From positions 62,001 to 126,000 of the forward strand of contig JACAFF010000005.1 in the NCBI GenBank assembly GCA_013388455.1: 64,000 bases of DNA, in the 5' to 3' direction. The position numbers and the translations under genes were made by a program. The notes beneath the pieces were generated by a model. That model saw only the letters and a program-made list of their open reading frames with translations. It was not told the origin of the DNA and made no database searches. Positions 1 through 10,590 of the stretch are shown piece by piece (within the stretch, counting starts at the first letter, position 1; each line of letters starts with the position of its first letter). The DNA comes from Nitrospirota bacterium (GTDB taxonomy: Bacteria; Nitrospirota; Thermodesulfovibrionia; Thermodesulfovibrionales; SM23-35).

Positions 1-7
1 ACCTCCT
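1..7 (-). promoter_or_regulatory. Ribosome binding site of a gene just left of the window
   Basis: On the minus strand the first seven bases read AGGAGGT, a near-perfect Shine-Dalgarno sequence directly after the lnt stop codon at 8-10. A minus-strand gene probably starts a few bases beyond the left edge and is co-transcribed with lnt. The gene itself is not visible. Confidence 0.5.
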
Positions 8-1570
8 TTATAATTTAAATTTTTTATATTTGCTTGATACATTTGACAATAATAATACTGACAGTATAATGCATATATAAATGAAAAGATCTCCATATTT
101 AGAATAAAAACTTATTGTAGAATCAGTTTTTAGATTTTCTGTTAAAAATGTTTTTTGAAAAAGAGCCGTTTTAGATAATATTCTTCCATTGCTATCTATA
201 AAACCTGAAATCCCTGTATTTGCAGCCCTGATTATAGGTTTTCTGTTCTCTATTGCGCGAAAAGTTGCCATGCTAAAATGCTGAAATGGTCCGGTAGTCC
301 TCCCAAACCAAGCGTCATTTGTTATATTCACTATAAAATCTCCTCCATGTAAAAAAAACTTTCTGACAAGACCAGGAAAAATAACCTCGTAACAAATAAT
401 GGTTGAAAAATCTCCAAAAGGGGTTTCGGCTTTAATATACCTTTCACCTTGCACATAATCCCCAATACCAACAACAAGTTTATTAATAAAAAAAAGGATT
501 TTTTGTAGTGGTATATATTCCCCAAAAGGCACTAAATGTATTTTATCATATATATAAGTTACCTTTCCATATGGATCAAGCATTACAGCGCTGTTTGAAA
601 ATAGATATTGTTCATTATTTTTTTCTTTAACCAGTATACTTCCAAAAAGAAGATAAGTATTTAATTGTTTATGAAAATCAATAAGTTCAGAAGAATATTC
701 TTTATCTTCTTCGAATATAAAAGGTAAAGCAGTCTCTGGCCATATTATGATTGAGGGAGAGGCAAGCGATGCCCTGATTGATAGTTCCTTATATGTCTCT
801 ATAACCTTATTTTGATAATAAGAGTCCCATTTTTTATCCTGTTCTATATTTCCTTGAATTATACTCGCCTTAAAAAATTTGCCCTGTCTCTCTTCATTTA
901 ATCTCATATACCCATAAATAAATACTGAAATTGTTACCAAGCAGAGGATAGCAAATCCGATTACCGAATATGAAAGAGGAAAAAGAGGCACGTCTTTCAA
1001 GCGGTTCTTAAGTAGAAAAATATCAGCAAATGCACCATTAACGGACAGAATAAGGAACGATACTCCATATATACCAGTTATATCAGCTATCTGAATGGCA
1101 GTTAGAAACTTATATTGGCTGTATCCAATGCTTGACCATGGAAAGCCTGTAAATATATAAGAACGCAGAAATTCTAATACCGTCCAGAATAAAGGCGCAA
1201 TTAATAAAGCTGGTAGTTTTGTATGATTGATGCTGATTGAAAAAAGTATTGCAAAAATGCCTGTATATAGGCAGAGATAGGCACAGAGTAATATAACGAT
1301 CATAATGCTTATCAGAAAAGGAATATTACCATAGTGATTTATTGAATGATATATCCAGTAAAGTGTTCCGAAGAAATATGGAAGACCAAAAACAAAACCT
1401 GCTATAAAAGATTCCCTTGGATTCTTTTTGTATAGTGATAGTAAAAAAGGTACTATGGCTATCCATGCAAGGTAAAATATATCAAAAAAAGGGAAACAGA
1501 ATATGAGGATTGTCCCTGAAAGAAAAGCAGGTATATAATTTTTTAAAAACAATTTCATTTTTAAAAACAC
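8..1570 (-). CDS. lnt: Apolipoprotein N-acyltransferase
   Basis: Inner-membrane enzyme that adds the third acyl chain to the N-terminal cysteine of lipoproteins before export to the outer membrane. The first ~220 residues are a run of hydrophobic segments. The rest is a nitrilase-type domain with the expected triad: Glu279 in WPETALP, Lys343 in YDKIHLVPFGEY and Cys393 in ICYEVIFPG, followed by NDAWFG and the GxSGxID end motif. Length 520 aa is normal. The start is uncertain: GTG at 1570 lies 5 bp after a TATATT -10-like hexamer, while an in-frame ATG at 1558 is the conservative alternative. It is divergent from the RDD-mre operon. Several lipoproteins in this window would be its substrates. 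Confidence 0.95.
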   Translation of the reverse strand: MFLKMKLFLKNYIPAFLSGTILIFCFPFFDIFYLAWIAIVPFLLSLYKKNPRESFIAGFVFGLPYFFGTLYWIYHSINHYGNIPFLISIMIVILLCAYLCLYTGIFAILFSISINHTKLPALLIAPLFWTVLEFLRSYIFTGFPWSSIGYSQYKFLTAIQIADITGIYGVSFLILSVNGAFADIFLLKNRLKDVPLFPLSYSVIGFAILCLVTISVFIYGYMRLNEERQGKFFKASIIQGNIEQDKKWDSYYQNKVIETYKELSIRASLASPSIIIWPETALPFIFEEDKEYSSELIDFHKQLNTYLLFGSILVKEKNNEQYLFSNSAVMLDPYGKVTYIYDKIHLVPFGEYIPLQKILFFINKLVVGIGDYVQGERYIKAETPFGDFSTIICYEVIFPGLVRKFFLHGGDFIVNITNDAWFGRTTGPFQHFSMATFRAIENRKPIIRAANTGISGFIDSNGRILSKTALFQKTFLTENLKTDSTISFYSKYGDLFIYICIILSVLLLSNVSSKYKKFKL

Positions 1571-1688
1571 TCTGTAATATATATTTCAAAATCCAGTATC
1601 TATTTTACTTCATTTAAAAATAAACTGTATAAAATTGAATAAATAGCTACATAAGCTTTTCAAAAAATCTTTGAATCGTTCAAATACC

Positions 1689-1718
1689 TTGAAAAACTGA
1701 CAAATTTTCTGTTAAGAT
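1689..1718 (+). promoter_or_regulatory. Candidate promoter of the RDD-mreBCD-mrdA operon
   Basis: TTGAAA at 1689-1694 and TAAGAT at 1713-1718 are separated by 18 bp. The -10 element ends only 5 bp before the ATG at 1724, so the transcript would start at or next to the start codon. No convincing Shine-Dalgarno site is present. Read by eye; not tested. Confidence 0.35.
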
Positions 1719-1723
1719 GTTAG

Positions 1724-3185
<1,462 letters not shown>

Positions 3186-3186
<1 letters not shown>

Positions 3187-3968
3187 TGCCTAAGAAAAGG
3201 CTTCTGCTTTTTCTTTTTATTGTTATAACACTGGGTCTCATGACCTATGAGAGTAATGTAGCTCATTTCCTGCCTTTAAAATTCCTTAATAATACATTGA
3301 ACAATTTTCTATACGTGAAAGATTCTATAACAAATTTTATTGCTTCTCCTTTTAAGAAGATGTTTATAAGAGAAGAAGAGAATAGACGGCTTAAGGAAGA
3401 AATTTCAAGATTGCTTAAGGAGCGAGAGAGATATCAGGATGCATTACAAGAGAATAAACAACTGAGGGAAATACTTACCATCAAAGGAAGAGAGCAGAAA
3501 TATATTACTGCCGCATGTGTTATTGGTAAGAGTGTTGATCAATGGTCTAACATCCTGATCCTTGATAAAGGAAGTTTAGATATGGTCAAAAAAGATATGA
3601 TAGTTATTACAGAGAAAGGATTAGCAGGAAAAATTACAGAGGTTTATGAATCCTATTCAAGTCTGTTATTGCTCACTGATATTAATTTCTCTGCTGCATC
3701 CCGTCTACAGGAAAACAGAACTGAGGGTATCATTTCAGGCACTGGATTCAAAACATGCAAATTGAAATATATCCCGGCTGAAGAAGAGATTAAAGAAGGA
3801 GATATTGTAAAAACCTCAGGACTTGATGACTTTTATCCTCCTGGGATTCCTATTGGTTTTGTATCTAAAGTTAATAAAAAAGAAACTGATATTTTCCAGG
3901 ATATAGAAGTTATTCCATTTGTTGACAGCACAAAGATTGAGTTCGTTGCAATAGTAACAAAGGAATGA
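3186..3968 (+). CDS. mreC: Rod shape-determining protein MreC
   Basis: Periplasmic scaffold of the elongasome that links MreB filaments to PBP2/RodA. It has one N-terminal membrane anchor (about residues 4-22), a coiled coil rich in Glu/Arg/Lys (about 55-95), then the paired beta-barrel MreC domain with ACVIGKS and VITEKGLAGKI motifs. 260 aa is within the normal range. The start shares one base with the mreB stop, and the end overlaps mreD by 4 bp. Confidence 0.95.
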
Positions 3969-4420
3969 AATACCTTCTCTGGACATTGGCTATTATTATT
4001 ACTTTCATTATACAGGGCACAGTCTCGTTATTCCATATTACACCTAATTTTACTGCTGTTTTAGCATATTATGCTGGTGTTAAAAAGAAGGAGATTAAGG
4101 GTATGTTTATTGGTTCGTTGATTGGATTTGTTGAAGACAGTATTTCAGGATCTTTTCTCGGTCCAAATCTCCTAAGTAAAGGGATTATAGGATATCTCTC
4201 TTCTTTTATTTCACATAGAATTTTTATCTGGACACCTCTTTTAGGTGTTATAAGTATTTCAGCGATGACCCTAACAGACAGCCTTGTTGTTTTTCTATCA
4301 AAAAGCATCTTTGATAAAGCACCAGTAAATATCAGCAATGCGATTTTTATAATTTTTATTCAATCAATTATAAATGCGGCATTTGGGGCTTTTATTAAAC
4401 CGAAACACGGTGAGATATGA
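3965..4420 (+). CDS. mreD: Rod shape-determining protein MreD
   Basis: Short (151 aa) hydrophobic inner-membrane protein with about five predicted membrane segments, in the canonical position between mreC and the PBP2 gene. MreD sequences diverge quickly, so the call rests on size, hydrophobicity, a short GFVEDSISGSFLGPNLLSK stretch typical of the family, and gene order. It overlaps both neighbours by 4 bp (ATGA). Confidence 0.9.
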   Translation: MKYLLWTLAIIITFIIQGTVSLFHITPNFTAVLAYYAGVKKKEIKGMFIGSLIGFVEDSISGSFLGPNLLSKGIIGYLSSFISHRIFIWTPLLGVISISAMTLTDSLVVFLSKSIFDKAPVNISNAIFIIFIQSIINAAFGAFIKPKHGEI

Positions 4421-6180
4421 GAAACGAAGAAGACTTTAAAAAAATTATAAAAATAGGCTATATCGTTATCGCAGCTTTTGCACTCATTATAATCAGGCTA
4501 TGGCAGTTGCAAGTTTTGCAGGGTGACGAATACCTGAAGTTATCTGAAGCTAACCGATTGAGGATTATAAATATACATGCACCGAGGGGAATTATTTTTG
4601 ACAGAAATGGAATACCACTTGTACGAAATACTCCTTTTTTTTCTGTTTCAGTAATACCGAATGAATTTCATAGCTGTAATATCGAAAGTCTGTCTAAATT
4701 AATTAAGGTTTCATCTGAAGAAATACAAAAAAAGCTGAAAGCAAAAGAAATAAGCCCTTTTACATCCGTTAAACTTAAAGAAGGGCTCTCATTTCAGGAA
4801 GTAGCATTTATTGAAGCAAGGCGATCTGATTTTCCTGGTTTGATTATTGAGATCGAGATTAGCAGAGAATATCTTTACGCAGATATAGGGTCGCACCTGA
4901 TCGGATATCTTGGTAAAATCAGCTCAGAACAAACAAGAGAACCTTCATTTAAAAATATACCGCCTGATAGTTTTATTGGACAATGGGGGATCGAAAAACT
5001 TTATGATGAAACACTCAGGGGAAAAAACGGGAAACGTGTTATTGAGATAGATGCACTTGGGAATGAAATTAGATTATTGCAGGAAATTCCTCCAGTGAAA
5101 GGGAAAGATATTTCAATAAGTATTGATATAAATCTTCAAAAAGAAGCGGAACAAGCTTTTGGTAATAGGGCAGGAGCTCTTGTAGCGATTTTACCAAATA
5201 CAGGGGAGATACTCGGCCTTGTGAGCAAACCGTCATTTGATCCCAATCTTTTTGTAAAAGGAATAGACTATAATAATTGGCTTACTCTCATAAAAGACAA
5301 AAAAAAGCCTTTAATAAACAGAGCATTGCAGAGTCAATATCCACCTGGTTCAACATTTAAGATTATAACTGCGATAGCAGGTCTCGAAGAGGGAGTGATT
5401 ACACCTGATACAAAAATAAATTGTAAGGGAGGTATACAGTACGGGAAATGGCGTTTTGGTTGTTGGCAGAAGAGAGGTCACGGCGTAGTTTCTTTTCATA
5501 GAGCACTTGTAGAATCATGTGATGTCTATTTCTATGAGGTAGGGCAGCGTCTTGGAATTGATAAGATATACAAATATGCAATAAGCTTTGGTCTGGGTAG
5601 TAAAACCGGCATCGAGCTTGGGATTGAACGTGAAGGTTTAATCCCTAATACAGAATGGAAGCTTAAAGAAAAAAACCTGCCGTGGTTTTTAGGTGAAACA
5701 TTTATTTCAGCCATAGGGCAAGGATATGTTGCAGCAACTCCTATTCAAATGGCTTCTTTAATAGGTTCTGTTGCAAATGAGGGGAATCTTTATAAGCCTA
5801 TACTCTTGAAAGACGCAAAGCCTATTTTATTAAGAAAAATAACCTTAAAACCTGAGACGATCAAGACGTTAAAGAGAGCACTCATGGGTGTGGTTAACGA
5901 TAATGGTGGAACAGGATGGGCAGCACGATCACAGATAGCAAATATAAGCGGGAAGACAGGAACAGCTCAGGTTGTTGCAATGAGAAGAGGAATGAGATAT
6001 GCTGGAGAAGCGTTTAGAGATCACGCATGGTTTGTAGCCTACGCACCAGATGAAAGACCGGAAATAGCTCTTGCGGTATTAGTAGAGCACGGTGGACATG
6101 GTGGTGGTGCAGCTGCACCAATTGCAAAAAGGGCAATAGAAGTTTACCTGAAGGAGAAAAATAATTTAAACAAGAATTAA
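4417..6180 (+). CDS. mrdA: Penicillin-binding protein 2 (elongasome transpeptidase)
   Basis: Class B PBP that cross-links peptidoglycan during cell elongation, partnered with the RodA glycosyltransferase. One N-terminal membrane helix (about 11-28) is followed by the PBP dimer domain (RAPRG-like HAPRGIIFDRNG at about 55) and the transpeptidase domain with S312-T-F-K315, S367-C-D and K513-T-G. 587 aa is usual. It is the last gene of the mre operon. rodA is not adjacent but lies 1.6 kb downstream after a lysE-like gene and cysM. Confidence 0.96.
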   Translation: MRNEEDFKKIIKIGYIVIAAFALIIIRLWQLQVLQGDEYLKLSEANRLRIINIHAPRGIIFDRNGIPLVRNTPFFSVSVIPNEFHSCNIESLSKLIKVSSEEIQKKLKAKEISPFTSVKLKEGLSFQEVAFIEARRSDFPGLIIEIEISREYLYADIGSHLIGYLGKISSEQTREPSFKNIPPDSFIGQWGIEKLYDETLRGKNGKRVIEIDALGNEIRLLQEIPPVKGKDISISIDINLQKEAEQAFGNRAGALVAILPNTGEILGLVSKPSFDPNLFVKGIDYNNWLTLIKDKKKPLINRALQSQYPPGSTFKIITAIAGLEEGVITPDTKINCKGGIQYGKWRFGCWQKRGHGVVSFHRALVESCDVYFYEVGQRLGIDKIYKYAISFGLGSKTGIELGIEREGLIPNTEWKLKEKNLPWFLGETFISAIGQGYVAATPIQMASLIGSVANEGNLYKPILLKDAKPILLRKITLKPETIKTLKRALMGVVNDNGGTGWAARSQIANISGKTGTAQVVAMRRGMRYAGEAFRDHAWFVAYAPDERPEIALAVLVEHGGHGGGAAAPIAKRAIEVYLKEKNNLNKN

Positions 6181-6193
6181 TAATAATTTTTAA

Positions 6194-6829
6194 TCATACA
6201 ATATCGAAAAATATCAGTGCTTCTCGGATAAAAATTATTGCAAAAAAGAATAAAATCAATCCAAGAAATCTAAGTATATGAATATACAATGTACTATTCA
6301 GAAAGATTTTTGACCTGCTTATTAATATTACAATGACTATTTTAGAGCCAATTAGAAGAAGATAAAAACCTGAAATAAACATGCATGCAGACAGAATATT
6401 TATATTTAATGCCTTAATAATGATCGGGGTGCCAATGGTCATCCAGAAAAGATATGGATGTGGGTTCAGAATATTTGTAATTACACCTTTTCTCAAAGAT
6501 TTGGACTTAATTTTGGGTAACTCTAAAGATAGACCTTTTACCTTAAAAACTTCATAAGCGAGATAGAAAAGAAAAAAAGCACCTGCGAGAGATATTATTC
6601 CTAAAATAAGTTTCGAAGCATAAATTTTTATAAGAAAAACAAGTGAAACAAAGATTACTGGAAAATCCGTAAGAAGAGGGACACAGGCAATTTTAAAGCC
6701 CTCTTTTTTATTGTGTTTGAGTGTTTCAGAGATAACTAATGTTAGTAGGGGTCCTGGTGAAATTCCTGCTACTAAGCCAAAAACAGCACCAGAAATGAAG
6801 AAAGACATGGATTCAATAATCACATTCAT
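6194..6829 (-). CDS. LysE/RhtB family amino-acid exporter
   Basis: Six-helix inner-membrane exporter of the LysE family (211 aa). The N-terminal signature GLVAGISPGPLLTLVISETLKH is the family's conserved first helix and loop. Helices follow at about 40-60, 65-90, 110-130, 140-165 and 180-205. The substrate cannot be told from sequence; the divergent cysM gene makes a cysteine or related metabolite a reasonable guess only. It converges with mrdA with a 13-bp gap. Confidence 0.85.
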   Translation of the reverse strand: MNVIIESMSFFISGAVFGLVAGISPGPLLTLVISETLKHNKKEGFKIACVPLLTDFPVIFVSLVFLIKIYASKLILGIISLAGAFFLFYLAYEVFKVKGLSLELPKIKSKSLRKGVITNILNPHPYLFWMTIGTPIIIKALNINILSACMFISGFYLLLIGSKIVIVILISRSKIFLNSTLYIHILRFLGLILFFFAIIFIREALIFFDIV

Positions 6830-6862
6830 ACTTTAACATAATTATGTAAGAGCCATAAAAAC

Positions 6863-6893
6863 TTGACCATTTAACATCATTTTCATTTATAAT
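6863..6893 (+). promoter_or_regulatory. Candidate cysM promoter
   Basis: TTGACC at 6863-6868 and a perfect TATAAT at 6888-6893, spacer 19 bp. The -10 element overlaps the upstream in-frame ATG (6892), so that ATG cannot be in the transcript. The next ATG at 6901 falls at the expected transcription start, giving a leaderless message. Confidence 0.45.
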
Positions 6894-6900
6894 GAAAATA

Positions 6901-7809
6901 ATGAGTATAATTCAATGCATTGGAAATACACCTATTGCAAGTATTGATAGCATAAATCCTAACCCTAAGGTTAAACTTTATGCAAAGCTCGAGGGAAATA
7001 ATCCTGGCGGGTCTGTTAAAGACAGAATCGCTCTTTATATGTTAGAAACAGCAGAAAAAGAAGGAAGACTGACAAGAGATCAAATCGTGCTCGAGGCAAC
7101 TTCCGGAAATACAGGCATAGGGCTTGCTATGGTTGCATCAGCAAAGAAATATCGCGTGAAGCTTACTATGCCTGCATGTGTAAGCATTGAAAGGAGGAGA
7201 ATTCTTGAGGCATTCGGAGCGGAACTTATTCTAAGTCCACCCGATGAGGGGACAGATGGTGCAATAAGGTTGGCTCATAGTATACTCTCAGAAGAACCTG
7301 ATAAATATTTTATGCCAAATCAATTTGATAATCTTGCAAATATACTTGCACATTATGAAACAACGGGCAAGGAAATATGGGAGCAGACAAACGGTAAGAT
7401 CACACACTTTGTTGCTGGTATGGGAACAACAGGAACACTTATGGGTGTCAGTAAGAGATTGAAGGAATACAACAAGGATATAAAAGTCATTGGCGTTGAG
7501 CCTGTTCAACACCACAGGATACAGGGACTAAAAAACATGAAAGAATCGATCGTCCCTAAGATTTTCGATCCCTCAAGACTTGATGAACATTATTTTGTGA
7601 ATGATGACGAGGCATTCGATACTACACGCATGCTGGCAGTAAAAGAGGGGATTTTTGCAGGGATGTCGAGTGGAGCTGCAGTTCATATCGCACTGAGGAA
7701 ATCAAGTGAACTCAAAGAAGGGACTATAGTGGTTATTCTGCCTGACAGAGGAGACAGATATCTTTCTACTGCCTTATTCACTTCAGTATGTGCCAAATGT
7801 CCTCCATAA
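6901..7809 (+). CDS. cysM: Cysteine synthase (CysM-like, PLP-dependent)
   Basis: Condenses O-acetylserine with a sulfur donor to make cysteine. The PLP lysine is in GGSVKDR (Lys40 from this start), the substrate loop TSGNTGIGLA follows, and the phosphate cup GMGTTGTLMG and SSGAAV are intact. About 302 aa matches CysM rather than longer cystathionine synthases. The ATG at 6901 is chosen because it aligns with family N-termini (MS..Q.IGNTP) and because the ATG at 6892 lies inside the -10 box. CysM and CysK are hard to separate by eye. The short gap to rodA suggests co-transcription. Confidence 0.88.
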   Translation: MSIIQCIGNTPIASIDSINPNPKVKLYAKLEGNNPGGSVKDRIALYMLETAEKEGRLTRDQIVLEATSGNTGIGLAMVASAKKYRVKLTMPACVSIERRRILEAFGAELILSPPDEGTDGAIRLAHSILSEEPDKYFMPNQFDNLANILAHYETTGKEIWEQTNGKITHFVAGMGTTGTLMGVSKRLKEYNKDIKVIGVEPVQHHRIQGLKNMKESIVPKIFDPSRLDEHYFVNDDEAFDTTRMLAVKEGIFAGMSSGAAVHIALRKSSELKEGTIVVILPDRGDRYLSTALFTSVCAKCPP

Positions 7810-7819
7810 TTCTTTAGTA

Positions 7820-8941
7820 ATGTTTCGAATAGACCGAAGACTTATCCAAAATTTTGACTGGGTTACTTTTACTATTACATTAATAATAGTTTTCGTTGGA
7901 ATAATGACTATTTACAGTGCGACCCGCCCTTTGTCAGAAGAAGAATATTCAGGTTTTTATATAAAACAGATAATATGGCTGATAATAAGTGTTATTGCAA
8001 TGTTTTTTATTGTAAGCTTTGACTATATCTGGCTTGGCAGATTTTCTATGCCTCTTTATGTTATCGGGATTATCCTACTATTAATCGTATTTATAATGGG
8101 TAATATCGGGATGGGTGCTAAAAGATGGATAAGTCTTGGACCACTCTCTTTCCAGCCTTCTGAAATTTATAAAATTCTATTCGTCGTGATGCTTTCTAAT
8201 TATTTAAGTCAGATAAAAGGTTCTGTAGAAGCTAAAACTCTTTTTCGTATATTCTTTTTTATCACTTTTATTCCTATTATACTCCTCATAAAACAGCCAG
8301 ATCTCGGAACCACTCTTATAATTATGGCAATTTTTACAGCGGTTATACTTGCAAAAGGTATTTCGAAAAAGATTGCGATATTGTTAATTATCATCGGTTT
8401 AATATCCTTGCCTTTTCTCGGAAATATATTATGGGGGGGGTTGAAGGATTACCAGAAGAACAGGATAGTTGCTTTTATTGAACCTGAAGTAGATCGGACA
8501 GGGATTGGTTATCATCTGAATCAGTCAAAAATTACAATTGGTTCAGGTAAGTTTTTAGGAAAGGGTTTTTTACATGGAACTCAAGGACCTTTCAGATTTT
8601 TACCTGAAAAACATACGGATTTTATTTTTGCAGTTTTTGCAGAAGAATGGGGTTTTTTAGGAAGCACAGCACTTCTTATGCTTTATCTTATTTTGATATT
8701 GCGCGGACTTGATACTGCAAGGAAAGCAAGAGACGAGTTCGGCAGGCTTCTCGCAACAGGAATTACTTTTATGTTTTTATTTTATTTTTTTGTTAATATT
8801 GGGATGACATTGGGGTTAATGCCTGTTGTTGGCATCCCGTTGCCATTTATGAGCTATGGGGGTACAGCTCTTCTATCAAATTTTATCGGTATAGGAATTT
8901 TAATAAACATAAGGACACGAAGGTTCGAACTCTTTCATTAG
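7820..8941 (+). CDS. rodA: Peptidoglycan glycosyltransferase RodA
   Basis: SEDS-family polytopic membrane glycosyltransferase that polymerises lipid II with PBP2. Ten hydrophobic segments are visible. Family motifs include AKRWISLGPLSFQPSEIYK, PEKHTDFIFAVFAEEWGF and the C-terminal GMTLGLMPVVGIPLPFMSYGG (split across helices 9-10). The ATG at 7820, just after the cysM stop, gives 373 aa, the usual length. A GTG at 7790 inside cysM would add 10 non-conserved residues and is not preferred. Confidence 0.95.
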   Translation: MFRIDRRLIQNFDWVTFTITLIIVFVGIMTIYSATRPLSEEEYSGFYIKQIIWLIISVIAMFFIVSFDYIWLGRFSMPLYVIGIILLLIVFIMGNIGMGAKRWISLGPLSFQPSEIYKILFVVMLSNYLSQIKGSVEAKTLFRIFFFITFIPIILLIKQPDLGTTLIIMAIFTAVILAKGISKKIAILLIIIGLISLPFLGNILWGGLKDYQKNRIVAFIEPEVDRTGIGYHLNQSKITIGSGKFLGKGFLHGTQGPFRFLPEKHTDFIFAVFAEEWGFLGSTALLMLYLILILRGLDTARKARDEFGRLLATGITFMFLFYFFVNIGMTLGLMPVVGIPLPFMSYGGTALLSNFIGIGILINIRTRRFELFH

Positions 8942-9023
8942 CAGTATTATATCTGTTATAATTTTCTGTTTATATTACTACATACTGCATAATACCTCTT
9001 ACAGATTACTTTCTTTCTTGATG

Positions 9024-9100
9024 GGCGGTGTAGCTCAGTTGGTTAGAGCATGCGGCTCATATCCGCAGTGTCCGGGGTTCAAATCCCTGCACCGCCACCA
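9024..9100 (+). tRNA. tRNA-Met (CAT), probably elongator
   Basis: 77-nt cloverleaf: acceptor GGCGGTG/CACCGCC, D-arm GCTC...GAGC, anticodon stem TGCGG/CCGCA around loop CTCATAT with anticodon CAT at 9058-9060, T-loop GTTCAAAT, encoded CCA. The first acceptor pair is G-C, so it is not an initiator. A lysidine-modified tRNA-Ile2 also carries CAT and cannot be wholly excluded, but the anticodon-arm sequence resembles bacterial elongator tRNA-Met. Confidence 0.93.
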
Positions 9101-9101
9101 A

Positions 9102-9126
9102 AAAGAAGGTTTTGCTTCTTTGTTTT
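9102..9126 (+). terminator. Terminator after tRNA-Met
   Basis: AAAGAAG (9102-9108), loop GTTTTG, CTTCTTT (9115-9121), then GTTTT. A 7-bp stem with a T-rich tail directly after the tRNA CCA end. The stem is AT-rich, so strength is uncertain. Confidence 0.5.
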
Positions 9127-9208
9127 CGCAAGTTGCCATTGTTAATGATATGCTAATATTGAGGTGGTATATAAGAAAATTCCAAGAGAGTATAATATTA
9201 TTTAACCC

Positions 9209-10525
9209 ATGTGTCGAGTTATTGAGCAGTTATTCTTACACAATTGGCGTCATATTATATTTCTATTGATATCAATCTTATCCCTCAATGGATGTGCTAC
9301 AATGAAAAGCATTCAGGAAGCACCGTTACCTTCTCCAATTTATTCGGATAATTATTTAGAACGAAATGAGTTTTCGATTGAACAAGGAGATGATGTCATT
9401 GGCCGTTTGGCAGTTATAAGGCTTGAAGAGGGTGATACACTGCCTGATATTGCAAGACACTTCAGCCTTGGAATAAATGCTATTACTGCAGCAAATCCAG
9501 GCATAGATATATGGGTGCCTGAAGCCGGAGAGAAGATCATTTTGCCACTAAGTTTTATTTTGCCTGATGTTCCAAGAAAAGGTATTGTGATCAACTTAGC
9601 CACAATGAGGCTTTTTCAATTTAAAGGTAATAATAAGTCATTAGCAGTATCGACTTATCCTGTTGGCATCGGAACTGAAGAGCGACCCACACCCTTAGGT
9701 AAAATGCATGTGGAGCGTAAGGTTATACAGCCGACGTGGTATGTGCCTGCCTCAATAGCTGAAGATCATCGAAAAAAAGGCGATCCTCTTCCCTCTGAAG
9801 TTCCACCTGGACCTAAGAATCCTCTGGGAGAGTACGCTCTATATTTAAGTAAACCGACTTATTTGATCCATGGCACTAATAAACCGTCCAGCATTGGTCT
9901 TAGGGCAACTAACGGCTGTATAAGACTATATCCGGAAGACATAAAAAGGCTATTCGAAAGCACCCCTATTAAGACACCTGTACATATCGTTAACCAGCCA
10001 TATCTCTTAGGCCAACGTAATGGAGTAGTTTATATGGAAGTTCATGTGCCCTTTGAAAAATCAAATGCTGAAGAGTTAAAAAAGATATACAGGAAATTGA
10101 GAAATATTGAAAAGGAATCTGGGCGTCCGATTGACTGGAGCAAAGTTGAGCAAGTAATAGCCGAAGCTCGGGGAATTCCTGTCCCCATTTTCAAGATCCA
10201 TCAAGGAAGTGAAAAAGGATTTCAAGAAACTATAGAAGTCAAGCATCCTGATAAATTGTATGGTAAACCAGAGATACCAGAACTTAAAACAGACGCATGG
10301 TATGTTTTAGCTGCTAAGATGTCTGACAAGATTGATGCTATGAGGATTGCAGCTATTATCAACCATCAGGGCCCTCAAATACCTGCAAGGGTATTATCAA
10401 CGAGTGACAGCTATCGTGTAATTACTGGCCCGTTCGATGATATCAGTGAGGCAAAAGATGTAGTCAAACGCTTGAAAGTTGATTTGGAAATTGATGGCAT
10501 CTTGGTTGAACCTATCAAGGAGTGA
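9209..10525 (+). CDS. L,D-transpeptidase lipoprotein with LysM and SPOR-like domains
   Basis: Cell-wall enzyme of the YkuD family (ErfK/YbiS/YcfS/YnhG type) that makes or uses 3-linked peptides and can attach a lipoprotein to peptidoglycan. The lipoprotein signal ends at LNGC (Cys29). A LysM module lies at about 72-112, the YkuD domain at about 125-265 with catalytic His221 (HGTN) and Cys237 (TNGCIRL), and the last ~75 residues (from AWYVLAAKM) look like a SPOR peptidoglycan-binding domain. A TATAAT at 9191-9196 sits 12 bp before the ATG and there is no Shine-Dalgarno site, so the leader is very short. It lies 65 bp upstream of the Lpp-like gene. Confidence 0.88.
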   Translation: MCRVIEQLFLHNWRHIIFLLISILSLNGCATMKSIQEAPLPSPIYSDNYLERNEFSIEQGDDVIGRLAVIRLEEGDTLPDIARHFSLGINAITAANPGIDIWVPEAGEKIILPLSFILPDVPRKGIVINLATMRLFQFKGNNKSLAVSTYPVGIGTEERPTPLGKMHVERKVIQPTWYVPASIAEDHRKKGDPLPSEVPPGPKNPLGEYALYLSKPTYLIHGTNKPSSIGLRATNGCIRLYPEDIKRLFESTPIKTPVHIVNQPYLLGQRNGVVYMEVHVPFEKSNAEELKKIYRKLRNIEKESGRPIDWSKVEQVIAEARGIPVPIFKIHQGSEKGFQETIEVKHPDKLYGKPEIPELKTDAWYVLAAKMSDKIDAMRIAAIINHQGPQIPARVLSTSDSYRVITGPFDDISEAKDVVKRLKVDLEIDGILVEPIKE

Positions 10526-10548
10526 TAGATAATTGCCATAGTCAACCC

Positions 10549-10586
10549 TGCTATAATAAGATAAACTTAGCAGAAAGGAGGTGATT
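10549..10586 (+). promoter_or_regulatory. Extended -10 promoter and strong RBS of the Lpp-like gene
   Basis: TGCTATAAT at 10549-10557 is an extended -10 element; no good -35 is seen at 16-18 bp. It is followed by AAAGGAGGTGAT (about 10575-10585), one of the best Shine-Dalgarno sites in the window, ending 5 bp before the ATG at 10591. The pair suggests high expression, as expected for an abundant structural lipoprotein. Confidence 0.5.
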
Positions 10587-10590
10587 AAAG

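Noticed and set aside
9018-9269. 83-aa ORF starting near the tRNA-Met
   Set aside because: It reads through the tRNA and the terminator hairpin and overlaps the L,D-transpeptidase start.
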